From positions 1 to 8,164 of the forward strand of contig JAUWFF010000033.1 of NCBI GenBank assembly GCA_030607105.1: DNA of 8,164 bases, read 5' to 3'. The notes beneath the pieces are model-generated. The model was not told where the DNA came from, made no database searches, and saw nothing but the letters and a program-made list of their open reading frames with translations. Source of the stretch: Filomicrobium sp. (lineage in GTDB: Bacteria; Pseudomonadota; Alphaproteobacteria; Rhizobiales; Hyphomicrobiaceae). Shown here in pieces: positions 1 to 6,866 of the stretch (positions are counted from its first letter, which is position 1; each line of letters starts with the position of its first letter). A program made the position numbers and the translations under genes.

Positions 1-82
1 ACCAGCCCGTGTTCAACTGGCCATCAACCACAAGGAAAGGGCCGAAGCGGGGCGAACACGGCACCAAAGCACGGCGTCGGAA

Positions 83-111
83 GCTACACCGGCCAAGGTC
101 GCCGGTGTAGC
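83..111 (-). terminator. hairpin downstream of leuA, probable terminator
   Basis: A perfect 11-bp inverted repeat, GCTACACCGGC and GCCGGTGTAGC, flanks a 7-nt loop. It lies 22 bases past the leuA stop on the leuA strand. A run of T does not follow (only TTCC), so this is either an imperfect intrinsic terminator or a 3'-end stabilising hairpin. The fold is equally strong on the other strand, so it could also serve a convergent transcript entering from the left edge. I see no recognisable gene in 1-133. Confidence 0.5.
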
Positions 112-133
112 CCGCATTACGAAACAAGCCTTT

Positions 134-1708
134 CTAGACATTGGCCTGGGCGCGCGTAACCTTTTCCCGCTTGACCATTAGCTTGTTAACAGCGGCAACA
201 TAGGCACGCGCCGAAGCGACCATGGTATCGGTGTCCGCCCCGCGTCCCGTCACCACACGGCCTTCATTGTCCTCAAGTCGCACCGAGACTTCGGCCTGCG
301 CGTCCGTCCCCTGCGTCACTGCATGCACCTGGTAGAGGGCCAGCGTACCTTTGTGCGGCAGTATTTGCTTGATGGCGTTGAAGGTCGCGTCGACAGGCCC
401 GTTGCCTGTCGCCTGCACGGTCGTGTGCTCCCCTTCGATGTCGAGCGTCAGCGTCGCGGTCTGCGGCCCCATCGTTCCAGCAATCACTGTCAATGCCACA
501 ACCTTGGTGCGGTCGTGCATCCGTGCGATTTCTTCGTCAACAAGCGCCTCGATGTCCTCATCGTAGACGTGCTTCTTGCGATCAGCCAGAGCCTTGAAGC
601 GCGTGAAGGCATCTTCGAACTGGTTGTCGCCCAAGTCATAGCCGAGTTCCTTGAGCTTGGTGCGAAACGCCGCCCGACCGGAATGTTTGCCCATCACCAA
701 GGAGGTCTTTCCCACACCGACCGATTCCGGCGTCATGATCTCGTAGGTCTGCTGATGCTTCAGCATACCGTCTTGGTGGATGCCGCTCTCATGAGCAAAC
801 GCATTCCGACCGACGATCGCCTTGTTGTACTGCACGGGGAAATTCGTCACCGCCGACACAAGTCGCGAGGCGCGTGTCAGCTTCGTCGTGTCGATGCCGG
901 TATGAAAATGCATCGCATCCGCTCGGGTTTTGATTGCCATCACGACTTCTTCCAAAGCTGCGTTACCGGCCCGCTCGCCAATGCCATTGATCGTACACTC
1001 AACCTGGCGCGCGCCACCGGCGACACCCGCCAGCGAATTAGCAACGGCCAATCCTAGATCATTGTGACAATGCACCGAGAACACGGCCTTGTCGGAATCG
1101 GCAACAGCCTCGCGGACGGCAACAAACATCGCCTTGTATTCCTCGGGCGTCGCATAGCCAACCGTATCGGGCAGATTAATCGTCGTCGCCCCAGCACGGA
1201 TCGCCGCATCAACGCATCGAATGAGATAGGAAATCGGGGTCCGGGTCGCATCCATCGCCGACCACTCAACGTCCTCGACCAGGTTCCGCGCTCGGTTGAC
1301 AGTCGCCGTGATAATCTCGAGCACTTCTTCTTCGGACTTCCGCATCTGATGCGCGAGATGGATTGGCGAGGTTGATACAAAGGTATGGATCCGCCCCCGC
1401 GCGGCGCTTCTCACCGCTTCTCCGGCGCGGTCGATATCCTTGTCGATCGCCCTGGCGAGACCGGCGACCGTGGCGCACTTCACCCGCTCGGCGATCGCCG
1501 AGACGGCTTCAAAGTCCCCATCCGAGGCAATCGGAAATCCCGCCTCGATGATGTCCACGCCCATCTGATCAAGGAAATCGGCGACCTCCATTTTCTCTTC
1601 GAAGGTCATGGTCGCCCCGGGACACTGCTCACCATCGCGCAGTGTCGTATCAAAGATCACCACGCGATCCTTGTCAGCAGGGACGGCATCATTGCTGTTC
1701 AATGTCAT
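134..1708 (-). CDS. leuA: 2-isopropylmalate synthase (LeuA)
   Basis: LeuA catalyses the first committed step of leucine synthesis: acetyl-CoA plus 2-oxoisovalerate gives 2-isopropylmalate and CoA. It is cytosolic, metal-dependent and normally inhibited by leucine. The protein is 524 aa, close to the E. coli length. The N-terminal HMGL-like TIM barrel opens with [12 protein letters not shown] (residues 20-31; R24 and D25 are the catalytic arginine and a metal ligand). The metal-binding HCHND is at 213-217 and GIGERAGNA, with its metal-ligand Asn, at 242-250. [10 protein letters not shown] (306-315) belongs to the subdomain region. Roughly residues 395-515 form the C-terminal LeuA regulatory domain that binds leucine. 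The ATG is preceded by AAGGGC 11 bases upstream, a modest ribosome binding site. Downstream there is only a hairpin and no leuB, leuC or leuD, so leuA appears to be transcribed alone. A leader peptide and alternative RNA stems upstream suggest leucine-responsive attenuation. Homocitrate synthase and citramalate synthase share the fold, but the length, motifs and leader favour LeuA. Confidence 0.96.
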   Translation of the reverse strand: MTLNSNDAVPADKDRVVIFDTTLRDGEQCPGATMTFEEKMEVADFLDQMGVDIIEAGFPIASDGDFEAVSAIAERVKCATVAGLARAIDKDIDRAGEAVRSAARGRIHTFVSTSPIHLAHQMRKSEEEVLEIITATVNRARNLVEDVEWSAMDATRTPISYLIRCVDAAIRAGATTINLPDTVGYATPEEYKAMFVAVREAVADSDKAVFSVHCHNDLGLAVANSLAGVAGGARQVECTINGIGERAGNAALEEVVMAIKTRADAMHFHTGIDTTKLTRASRLVSAVTNFPVQYNKAIVGRNAFAHESGIHQDGMLKHQQTYEIMTPESVGVGKTSLVMGKHSGRAAFRTKLKELGYDLGDNQFEDAFTRFKALADRKKHVYDEDIEALVDEEIARMHDRTKVVALTVIAGTMGPQTATLTLDIEGEHTTVQATGNGPVDATFNAIKQILPHKGTLALYQVHAVTQGTDAQAEVSVRLEDNEGRVVTGRGADTDTMVASARAYVAAVNKLMVKREKVTRAQANV

Positions 1709-1716
1709 ATCTAAAT

Positions 1717-1846
1717 CTGCCCTTGTGCTAGGGGCTCAAGTCAGCGTTCTGACCGAGCACTTGAACTTGAATTTTCCTGGCGAATTCTGTGACCCCTGAG
1801 CCTGGAGCCCCTTCTAAGAACGGGACTCTATCGTTGCTCAGGGGCC
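1717..1846 (-). promoter_or_regulatory. leuA leader: mutually exclusive stems, putative attenuator
   Basis: In transcription order, with plus-strand positions: segment A GGCCCCTGAGC (1836-1846, overlapping the leader-peptide stop), B GAGTCCC (1822-1828), C GGGGCTC (1805-1811), D GCTCAGGGGTC (1791-1801), E TTGAGCCCCTAGC (1727-1739), then the leuA ribosome binding site AAGGGCAG (1717-1724). A pairs with D over 11 bp with one G-U pair and encloses B:C (7 bp with one G-U). Alternatively, D pairs with CCCCTAGC of E (8 bp with one bulge), or C pairs with GAGCCCC of E. When E is free it can form a short GCCC:GGGC pairing with the ribosome binding site. No T run follows any stem, so control of translation initiation or Rho-dependent attenuation fits better than a classical intrinsic-terminator attenuator. 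The pairings are seen in the sequence; the mechanism is inferred. Confidence 0.55.
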
Positions 1847-1951
1847 TCTAAGGAGCAGTTCAGGTAGACGAACGCGCCCAGCGGCCCGCAGCCCGTTCGC
1901 TAGTGCGAGCTGGGAAGAAACAGTCAGGATCGTGTCATTTGACCAGCACAT
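1838..1951 (-). CDS. leuL: leu leader peptide (37 aa)
   Basis: This short ORF of 37 codons plus TGA begins with ATG TGC TGG. AGGAG lies 11 bases before the ATG, the best ribosome binding site in this gap. Eight of 37 residues are leucine (9, 15, 17, 21, 29, 32, 33, 34). They are concentrated near the end, where residues 29-37 read LPELLLRGP with three consecutive Leu codons (CTG CTC CTT). The stop codon lies inside the first strand of the leuA leader stem, the arrangement expected for ribosome-stalling control. The peptide itself is probably not functional as a protein. Peptide-coding leaders for amino-acid genes are established in alphaproteobacteria (for example trp in Sinorhizobium). A Leu-rich ORF could arise by chance in GC-rich DNA, but its position, binding site and stop placement argue against that. 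No clear promoter was found; TTGCAA-N18-TTATTG at 2002-2031 is a weak candidate. Confidence 0.6.
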   Translation of the reverse strand: MCWSNDTILTVSSQLALANGLRAAGRVRLPELLLRGP

Positions 1952-2020
1952 CTCGTGCGGTTCTCCTGAGTGTCTTTGCAGACGATTCGTTTAAGCAACC
2001 ACAATAAGCCAAAGGCTTAC

Positions 2021-2047
2021 AAAAATTGCAAGCAGCCCTCGCTGCAA
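2021..2047 (-). terminator. probable intrinsic terminator after the phzF-family gene
   Basis: On the minus strand, 22 bases after the stop codon of the phzF-family gene, GCAGC-GAGG-GCTGC (or the alternative outer pairing TTGCA/TGCAA) is followed by TTTTTG. The stem is short, but the T run is in the right place. It would separate the NUDIX-phzF unit from the leu leader. A second small hairpin, TAAGCC-AAA-GGCTTA, follows immediately downstream. Confidence 0.45.
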
Positions 2048-2068
2048 TGCAGCAAATCGAGCCTAAGT

Positions 2069-2980
2069 CTATACGAAGATTTGACCTTCACTGACGCGAA
2101 CGGCATTTCCGCCGATCCGAACCACCTCTAGACCGCCGCCGCGAACCACGTTCGTCATAATGATCTGGCCGGGGCGACCCATTTCGTAACCCTGTTCGAT
2201 CGCTCGCTTGTGCATTCCGTCCGGCAATTCATCGAAGTGATGCATGGCGCCCGCCAGGCAGATCGCCGCCGATCCGGTCGCTGGGTCCTCCGGTATCCCC
2301 GTCGTTGGAGCGAACATCCGGGCATGAAAAGCAGATGTCGTGTGCTCACACTGACGCGTGTAGAGGAACGCCCCGACAATGCCCTGCTCATCGAATGCCG
2401 AAGCCCAATGGGGATAACAGATCCGCGCCTTCGCTATCGCTTCGAGCGTCGCAACTGGAATCATGGCAAAGGCGGGACCTGCCGCGAAGCACCTCGGCCG
2501 ATGATTTTCAAACCCGATTTCATTTGGGATGAGGCCGAGACCAGCCGCAAGCGTATCCACAGGCGGCAGCGCTCCTGCATCCTGCGGCAACTTTGGAGCA
2601 TCGAATTCCGCAAAGCCGGCCTCGCCAGGCATCAAGCGAATCCCAACACGGACCACGCCAGCCTGTTGTTCGAGAGTAACAATTGCATCCTGCTCGGTTT
2701 CCGCGGGTCCTGACTTGAGCTCCGAAAGCAAGATCGCCGTACCGACAGTCGGATGCCCTGCAAACGGCAACTCATCTTTCGGCGTGAAGATCCGGACGGC
2801 CGCCGAGTGCGCCGGGTTGACCGGCCGTTTCACAAACACCGTCTCGGACAGATTGAATTCACGCGCAATGACTTGCATCTGCGTGTCATCGAGTTCGTCC
2901 GCATCCAGCACAACAGCCAGTGGATTGCCGCCAAATCGCTTCGATGTGAAGACATCAAGAGTGTGGAATTCGAACCGCAT
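2069..2980 (-). CDS. PhzF-family isomerase/epimerase-like protein
   Basis: This is a 303-aa cytosolic protein of the PhzF family, which shares the diaminopimelate-epimerase-like fold of two similar alpha/beta lobes. The family name comes from trans-2,3-dihydro-3-hydroxyanthranilate isomerase of phenazine synthesis, but most bacterial members have unknown substrates. There are no other phenazine genes here, so phenazine synthesis is not implied. The N-terminus FHTLDVFTSKRFGGNPLAVV is the family signature. LSETVFV (residues 44-50) contains the conserved catalytic-type Glu46, and GIPEDPATGSAA is the hallmark of the second lobe. The reading frame is open 20 codons further upstream, but family alignment supports starting at MRFEFHTLD (2980). 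AGGTG lies 10 bases before that ATG, and the extra residues look like translated spacer. The NUDIX gene ends 130 bases upstream on the same strand, so co-transcription is plausible. Confidence 0.9.
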   Translation of the reverse strand: MRFEFHTLDVFTSKRFGGNPLAVVLDADELDDTQMQVIAREFNLSETVFVKRPVNPAHSAAVRIFTPKDELPFAGHPTVGTAILLSELKSGPAETEQDAIVTLEQQAGVVRVGIRLMPGEAGFAEFDAPKLPQDAGALPPVDTLAAGLGLIPNEIGFENHRPRCFAAGPAFAMIPVATLEAIAKARICYPHWASAFDEQGIVGAFLYTRQCEHTTSAFHARMFAPTTGIPEDPATGSAAICLAGAMHHFDELPDGMHKRAIEQGYEMGRPGQIIMTNVVRGGGLEVVRIGGNAVRVSEGQIFV

Positions 2981-3110
2981 CGCGTGGAAACACCTGGGAC
3001 AGATCAACCGGCCACCAAACGCCGGCCGAACGGCGCGCACTCTGCCTCTTTAAGGGCATCCGTCAAGCGGCATGTTTCTCGCGGGCGCCGGCAGCTCCCT
3101 GACGGCCTCC

Positions 3111-3836
3111 TCATTGGCCTTGGAGCACGGCCGCGACGGCAAGGCGCGAAAAGGCCGCAACGTCGCTGTCTTCTTCGCCGGGTGGTTCGGCGAAGATAGC
3201 AAAATCCGCAAGTTCCGGATCGCTCTGTTGGGATATCCTTTCAAGCAATAGCGCCCGCAACGACTCCGCCTCCAGCGGCGAGATTAGCTCGACCGCGATC
3301 GAAATCTGGCAGTCCAATTGCGTCACCAAGTATCCTGCTCGCCGCTCGAAATGCTCGAATCCAAGGCCGGTTTCCTCCCCGACCTCGCGAGCAATGCTGC
3401 CGTCGATGTCGATCAAACCGTCGTCTCCGACGTCGCTTCGATCAATGAAACCGCCCGGCATGTACAAGCGCCCCGAGTTAACCTGCCCGGGCAATTGGCG
3501 CCCCAGCAAGACTTCACCGCCACAGGCCCGGATGAGTGCTGAACCGAACCCATCTCGGACACTTGCATCTGGATATCCATTGTCCTTCCAGAAAAGAAAG
3601 CTGGCGAAGTCAGTCTCGATAAGGTCCGCTTCCAACAACCCAGAACTGACCCGCGGCGGCTCCATGATGAAGACCCTGCCATTGAAGAAGCCCGGGTTGC
3701 TGTCACAACGTCTTTTCCAATGCGCCTCGATATTCAGGCGGTTCTGATCCGCGAATGCCCAATTCCCATCGCTTCGCCGCAAGCGGCACCGGTCGACACG
3801 CAGAACTTCTGATTCGTCCGAAATTGATTCGCTCAC
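3111..3836 (-). CDS. NUDIX hydrolase with N-terminal extension
   Basis: A 241-aa NUDIX protein. NUDIX enzymes cleave nucleoside diphosphates linked to another moiety, with Mg2+ bound by the REXXEE glutamates; the substrate cannot be read from sequence. Residues about 1-90 form an extension containing AFADQNRLNIEAHW and LIETDFASFLFWKDNGYPDA. The catalytic domain follows, from about residue 95, with DGFGSALI and LLGRQLPG. The NUDIX helix is MPGGFIDRSDVGDDG (126-140) then SIAREVGEETGL (147-158). The catalytic half REVGEETGL is intact, but the loop is longer than in the standard GX5EX7REUXEEXGU motif, and no Glu lies at the expected position eight residues before the Arg (Ile is there). I recall this two-part arrangement from many alphaproteobacterial NUDIX proteins, so it is probably a subfamily trait and not damage. 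The start is GTG (3834-3836), supported by AAGGGGG a few bases upstream. The next gene on this strand is the PhzF-family gene. Confidence 0.88.
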   Translation of the reverse strand: MSESISDESEVLRVDRCRLRRSDGNWAFADQNRLNIEAHWKRRCDSNPGFFNGRVFIMEPPRVSSGLLEADLIETDFASFLFWKDNGYPDASVRDGFGSALIRACGGEVLLGRQLPGQVNSGRLYMPGGFIDRSDVGDDGLIDIDGSIAREVGEETGLGFEHFERRAGYLVTQLDCQISIAVELISPLEAESLRALLLERISQQSDPELADFAIFAEPPGEEDSDVAAFSRLAVAAVLQGQ

Positions 3837-4299
3837 AGGGCCCCCTTTAGCTTTTCACAGTACGCTTCCGCTGCGTAGCACCTACAATAATTTTCAAGAA
3901 ACCAGAGAATGTGTGTTGCGTGGCCCGAAGCCGCCTTGCATAAACAGAGGCGTAGAATAACGGGCGGAACCATGTCACATTTATGTTGTTTGAGCACAAT
4001 GAATAGTGTCATTGAGCGTGATTAGTGTTGCAGCACGCTATCGAATTCTTATCGATTGCCATTGTTATGACGCGATGCAGCCTTGTTCTTGCCGTCCGTT
4101 GCTTATGAAATCATTCTCATACGACGGCGTTGAAGCGGATTGATTATAGCTTTGCCGCCGAAGGATTAGCGATGAAGCGCCTTGCTGGGGGGAAAAAGCA
4201 AGGGAGCTGCCACACCTCTCATTGTGTATCACATCGATTGCCGTTCGGCCCCTACGCACTCTGGTGCCCGAGCCGAACCGCGTTTCCATCCAAAATCAG
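3837..4299. other. non-coding stretch with scattered small hairpins
   Basis: I find no convincing gene here: open frames are short, lack ribosome binding sites and overlap on both strands. Small inverted repeats are visible: CAATGA-N6-TCATTG at 3997-4014, GCGTG...CACGC at 4016-4038, and CCTTGCT-GGGGGGAAAA-AGCAAGG at 4180-4203. A perfect minus-strand TATAAT (plus positions 4143-4148) has no good -35 partner; it would leave about 300 bases of leader before the NUDIX gene. The 3837-3860 end contains the NUDIX ribosome binding site. Confidence 0.5.
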
Positions 4300-4600
4300 T
4301 TGCGTACGCGTAGCCCAGACCGGGCAACGACGACGATGCGCGTTCCGCAAATGAACCAGTTTTGTGAGCGGTACTCAGCGCTCCGCCGACGCCCGATCAC
4401 GCCGGGCTTGGGTGACTTTGGCAACGAAGTCACTCTAGACGAACGGTAAGGGTCCCCGCTCCTTTGCCGTTCGTAGCTACGGCCTGCAATGCTCCTCCGA
4501 GCTGGAGCAACGCAGGCCAGACCGCCGGAAGGCTCGTGCTTTCGCACCGCCACACACCTCCCTCCCCGACGCGGGGGTGCGGGTCTTCCGGTGGGGTCTA
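4300..4600. ncRNA. dense array of consecutive hairpins; candidate structured RNA, strand undecided
   Basis: Almost every base here can be placed in a local stem. In plus-strand order: TTGCG/ACGCG with CGCGT/CGCAA (4300-4350, with GCCC-AGACC-GGGC inside); GAGCG-N8-CGCTC (4366-4383); GCCCG...CGGGC (about 4391-4407); GTGACTT-N8-AAGTCAC (4411-4432); ACGAACGG plus AAGG with CCTT plus CCGTTCGT (4439-4474); GGCCTGC-AAT-GCTCC with GGAGC-AAC-GCAGGCC (4481-4518); and GACC-G-CCGGAAG with CTTCCGG...GGTC (about 4519-4598). The last encloses GTGC-N4-GCAC and CCCCG-ACG-CGGGG. On the minus strand the GTGC stem is capped by a GAAA tetraloop, mildly favouring that strand. No motif of RNase P RNA, tmRNA, SRP RNA, 6S RNA or a riboswitch known to me was recognised. 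There is no terminator T run on either strand, so ends and orientation are unknown. It could also be a 3'-UTR of the cysteine-rich gene or mobile-element remnant. Confidence 0.35.
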
Positions 4601-4634
4601 CTCTCCCCAATCCTGTGTAATACTAGTCCTGAAC

Positions 4635-4910
4635 TTACAGACAGCCAGTAACGGTAGTGCCGCACTTCACATAGTTACCGATGGCTTCCCATTCGCAGCA
4701 AGGCACCGCCTTGTCGCAAATCCACACCGTTCGCTCACCATCAGAAAACTTGTATCGGCAGAGTTTTTCGTTCTTGCGCAATGAACGAGTCGCTTTTGGC
4801 CAACCCTTTTTCGACCGCGCCTCTCCCTCGGCGGCGGCGAATAGGCTTGGCGTGGCAACGCTGAACGATAGAATTGCGGCGAGTACGACAGCGGTGATCT
4901 TCTTCAACAT
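4635..4910 (-). CDS. small cysteine-rich exported protein, function unknown
   Basis: A 91-aa protein I do not recognise. It begins with a clear Sec signal peptide: MLKK, a hydrophobic stretch (ITAVVLAAILSFSVA, residues 5-19) and small residues before a likely signal-peptidase site near FAAAEGEA (residues 24-31). The mature part is about 60 aa with a basic segment (SKKGWPKATRSLRKNEK) and six cysteines at 51, 65, 70, 71, 83 and 90, an even number suited to three disulfides in the periplasm. No Lys, Ser or Cys lipobox is apparent, so it is not an obvious lipoprotein. An excellent ribosome binding site, AGGAG, ends 9 bases before the ATG and fixes the start. It lies 127 bases after cpdR on the same strand. 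It could be translated from a cpdR transcript or its own promoter; none was identified. It is followed by the hairpin-rich non-coding region. Confidence 0.8.
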   Translation of the reverse strand: MLKKITAVVLAAILSFSVATPSLFAAAEGEARSKKGWPKATRSLRKNEKLCRYKFSDGERTVWICDKAVPCCEWEAIGNYVKCGTTVTGCL

Positions 4911-5037
4911 CGGGCACCACTCCTAAATGAAGCAACGAATACCCGTAATCTGCGACGCCAGCGGCGCGTGCGCTAGAACCCGAAAGCCTCACTGGAAATG
5001 TTTCTGCGCAACGCCTGATGAGCAAGCTGCCCGGCGC

Positions 5038-5397
5038 TCAGACCTCGAGGAGCCGCTCGACCTCTTCGACCAAGTCCTTCAGATGAAACGGCTTGGACAG
5101 CACGCGGGCATCATTGGGGGCGTCTGAGGCAGTACTCAAGGCGACTGCCGCAAAGCCCGTGATGAACATGATCTTCAAGTCCGGATCCAGTTCGCTGGCC
5201 CGTCTAGCCAGTTCGATACCGTCCATACGCGGCATGACGATATCGGTGAGCAGCAGCGTGAAAGGCTCCTCCTTGAGCCGTTCCAGCGCATCCACCCCGT
5301 TATTAAAGGATACCACTTCACAACCCGCACGTGTCAGTGCGCGCTCGAGGAAGGTCCGCATTGACTCATCGTCTTCAGCAAGAAGAATGCGGCGCAT
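5038..5397 (-). CDS. cpdR: CpdR-type single-domain response regulator
   Basis: A 119-aa stand-alone receiver domain without an output domain. CpdR, when unphosphorylated, primes the ClpXP protease for cell-cycle substrates; phosphorylation through the CckA-ChpT relay switches it off. The residues needed are present: acidic pocket D9 and D10 (LLAEDDESMR), phospho-acceptor D52 (LLLTDIVMPRMDG), switch T80 (MFITGFAAVAL) and K102 (VLSKPFHLKDL). The sequence, especially EEPFTLLLTDIVMP and DPDLKIMFITGFAAVAL, matches what I know of rhizobial CpdR1. The frame stays open upstream to a GTG at 5526, but those codons do not resemble the family. I chose MRRILLAEDD at 5397, giving the usual length. An alternative ATG at 5424 (MTAKQTLLAMRR) would add nine residues, and neither start has a strong ribosome binding site. 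The gene is divergent from the N-formylglutamate amidohydrolase gene, an arrangement I recall from Rhizobiales. Confidence 0.9.
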   Translation of the reverse strand: MRRILLAEDDESMRTFLERALTRAGCEVVSFNNGVDALERLKEEPFTLLLTDIVMPRMDGIELARRASELDPDLKIMFITGFAAVALSTASDAPNDARVLSKPFHLKDLVEEVERLLEV

Positions 5398-5848
5398 TGC
5401 GAGAAGCGTCTGCTTTGCAGTCATGGTTCCGTTCGTTGGTTCTAAGCGAGCCACAGATACTCTGGGCACTTCTTGGATGGGCGGCTTCGGCCATCTCGAG
5501 AATTCCCCATCGTTCGGGCAGGACACGATGTTTCTTTAGTTGCACCCACGGCACGACGATCAACCGCGCCGCAAGCACTCTCGTTGTCTAACCTATCCTT
5601 CTTCGACCAACTTGGCGCGAGTTTGGTAAAGGTAAGGTTGAAATGTACACACAGAGGGAACTGATTTCACTATCTGCGTCGATATATGGATCACTCCTGA
5701 GTATGGCTCTGCTCAACGCAAGCCGTCATAACTCACCTCGCCGGCGCCGCGCTTGTGGACATGACAAGGAACGCTTGGCAGATTGTTTAGTGTCAAATGA
5801 TTTAGACCGACAGCAGGCCGCACCTGCGAAACGGGGACCCTTAAGCCA
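5398..5848. other. divergent intergenic region between cpdR and the amidohydrolase gene
   Basis: This 451-base gap should contain the promoters of both genes. I found no TTAA-N7-TTAA CtrA box and no strong TTGACA/TATAAT pair. TTGGCA-N17-TGATTT (5776-5804, plus strand) is a weak candidate for the amidohydrolase gene. A bulged hairpin, ACCAACT...AGTTTGGT, sits at 5606-5627. Open frames across it overlap real genes in other frames and look like shadows. Confidence 0.5.
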
Positions 5849-6748
5849 ATGCCCGCCAGGCAACGCACAATCACAGAAACTGAGCTTTCACCCTGCTTCA
5901 CGATCAGCAAGCCTGATCGTTGGACCGCCCCGATCGTCTTTTGCTCGCCGCACTCTGGCCGAACCTATCCAAAGCACTTCCTCGCACAGTCAAAACTCGA
6001 TCCGCACACCCTACGCAAATCCGAGGACTGCTACATTGATGTCCTCGTCGAGCGCGCGCCAAGCTATGGCGCCCCGCTGATCGCTGCCCTGTTCCCGCGC
6101 GCTTACCTGGATGTCAACCGCGAACCCTACGAACTCGACCCATCCTTATTCGACGAGCCGCTTCCGGACTTTGCCAACGCCCAGTCGACGCGAGTTATTG
6201 GCGGCCTGGGTACCGTTGCCCGCATCGTCAGCGATGGCACCGAGATTTATGACCGCCCTCTAAGTCTCTCCGCAGCAATCGCACGCATTGATAACCTCTA
6301 TCATCCCTTTCATCGCGCCCTCAAAGGACTAATCAACCGCACACGGCAACACTTCGGCCGCGCCCTGCTTGTCGATTGCCATTCAATGCCGTCCAACTCG
6401 ATGACCGGCAGCGGCCGCGCGCGGCCCGATATCGTCCTGGGAGATCGCTTCGGCACATCATGCGACAGCCTGATCGTCGGCTTTCTGCAACGTGCATTTG
6501 GTGACCTTGGCTACGTCGTGCACGTCAACCGCCCCTACGCGGGCGGCTATATCACCGAACACTATGGCCGCCCGTCCACGGGCATTGATGCACTGCAAAT
6601 AGAATTCAACCGGGGCCTCTACCTAAATGAGGAAACTCTTAAGACCACATCCGGTTTTCATGGGCTACAAGCTGACATAGAAACGGTCATTGGCCGCCTG
6701 GCCTCTGATCTGCCCAATCTGCTCAACAGACCCGAAGCCGCCGAATAA
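5849..6748 (+). CDS. N-formylglutamate amidohydrolase family protein
   Basis: A 299-aa member of the N-formylglutamate amidohydrolase (HutG/FGase) family. The named reaction is N-formyl-L-glutamate plus water to formate plus L-glutamate, the last step of one histidine-degradation route, in the cytosol with a metal. Family motifs in order: FCSPHSGRTYP (31-41), AYLDVNREPYELDP (85-98), LVDCHSMPS (174-182), PDIVLGDRFGTSC (193-205), RPYAGGYITEHYGRP (228-242) and LQIEFNRGLYL (249-259). Length is normal for the family. The ATG follows GGGGA by about 12 bases, a weak ribosome binding site, and the frame is closed by TGA at 5798-5800 with no other ATG, so the start is fairly safe. No other hut genes are in the window, and the neighbours are cpdR and hisN. 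The physiological substrate is therefore uncertain and I leave the symbol blank. No clear intrinsic terminator follows on the plus strand. Confidence 0.9.
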   Translation: MPARQRTITETELSPCFTISKPDRWTAPIVFCSPHSGRTYPKHFLAQSKLDPHTLRKSEDCYIDVLVERAPSYGAPLIAALFPRAYLDVNREPYELDPSLFDEPLPDFANAQSTRVIGGLGTVARIVSDGTEIYDRPLSLSAAIARIDNLYHPFHRALKGLINRTRQHFGRALLVDCHSMPSNSMTGSGRARPDIVLGDRFGTSCDSLIVGFLQRAFGDLGYVVHVNRPYAGGYITEHYGRPSTGIDALQIEFNRGLYLNEETLKTTSGFHGLQADIETVIGRLASDLPNLLNRPEAAE

Positions 6749-6813
6749 AGACAGCATCCTCCGCACGTGAGTGCAGTCCTCGAGGTTGTATCTCGCCAGG
6801 CGTGCAGACCCAC

Positions 6814-6844
6814 AAAAAAGAGGCCGTCCGGCAAACGAACGGCC
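6814..6844 (-). terminator. intrinsic terminator of downstream sRNA candidate
   Basis: On the minus strand GGCCGTTCG, loop TTTGC and CGGACGGCC form a 9-bp stem with one G-U pair, followed by TCTTTTTTG. The T run exists only on the minus strand, which fixes the direction of transcription. No protein gene lies upstream on that strand within reach, so the terminator implies a separate non-coding transcript. Confidence 0.85.
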
Positions 6845-6866
6845 CAAGTCTAGGGAGGAAACGCCC
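6842..6866 (-). repeat. 25-nt sRNA core repeat, copy B
   Basis: Identical in 24 of 25 positions to the segment at 7077-7101; the single difference is A versus G (minus strand) between CCTCCCT and GACTTGGGC. Each copy directly precedes the terminator stem, and its last bases are the first bases of that stem. The similarity fades immediately outside the core. Confidence 0.9.

Noticed and set aside
7..61. Inverted repeat CCGTGTTC...GAACACGG near the left edge
   Set aside because: An 8-bp stem with a 39-base loop at the window border; too little context to separate from chance.
323..1057. Long plus-strand open frame opposite leuA
   Set aside because: Shadow of the leuA reading frame in GC-rich DNA; no family match and no ribosome binding site.
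3041..3100. N-terminal extension of the PhzF-family protein (20 extra codons, really at 2981-3040)
   Set aside because: The residues before MRFEFHTLDVF do not match the family, and a ribosome binding site supports the later ATG at 2980.
4222..4449. 75-codon open frame on the plus strand, ending DFGNEVTLDER
   Set aside because: It starts at TTG without a good ribosome binding site, has no family resemblance, and overlaps the hairpin array and a minus-strand open frame. It may be real, but the evidence is too weak to annotate.
4481..4518. Integron attC site or transposon end suggested by the long imperfect palindrome
   Set aside because: No GTTRRRY-type core sites, no target-site duplication and no integrase or transposase nearby.
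4296..4610. 104-codon minus-strand open frame
   Set aside because: Arg/Pro/Gly-rich translation of GC-rich hairpins, no binding site and no recognisable domain; probably a by-product of structured sequence.
5398..5526. N-terminal extension of CpdR back to a GTG at 5526
   Set aside because: It would add 43 residues not found in single-domain receivers of this type, and no ribosome binding site precedes the GTG.
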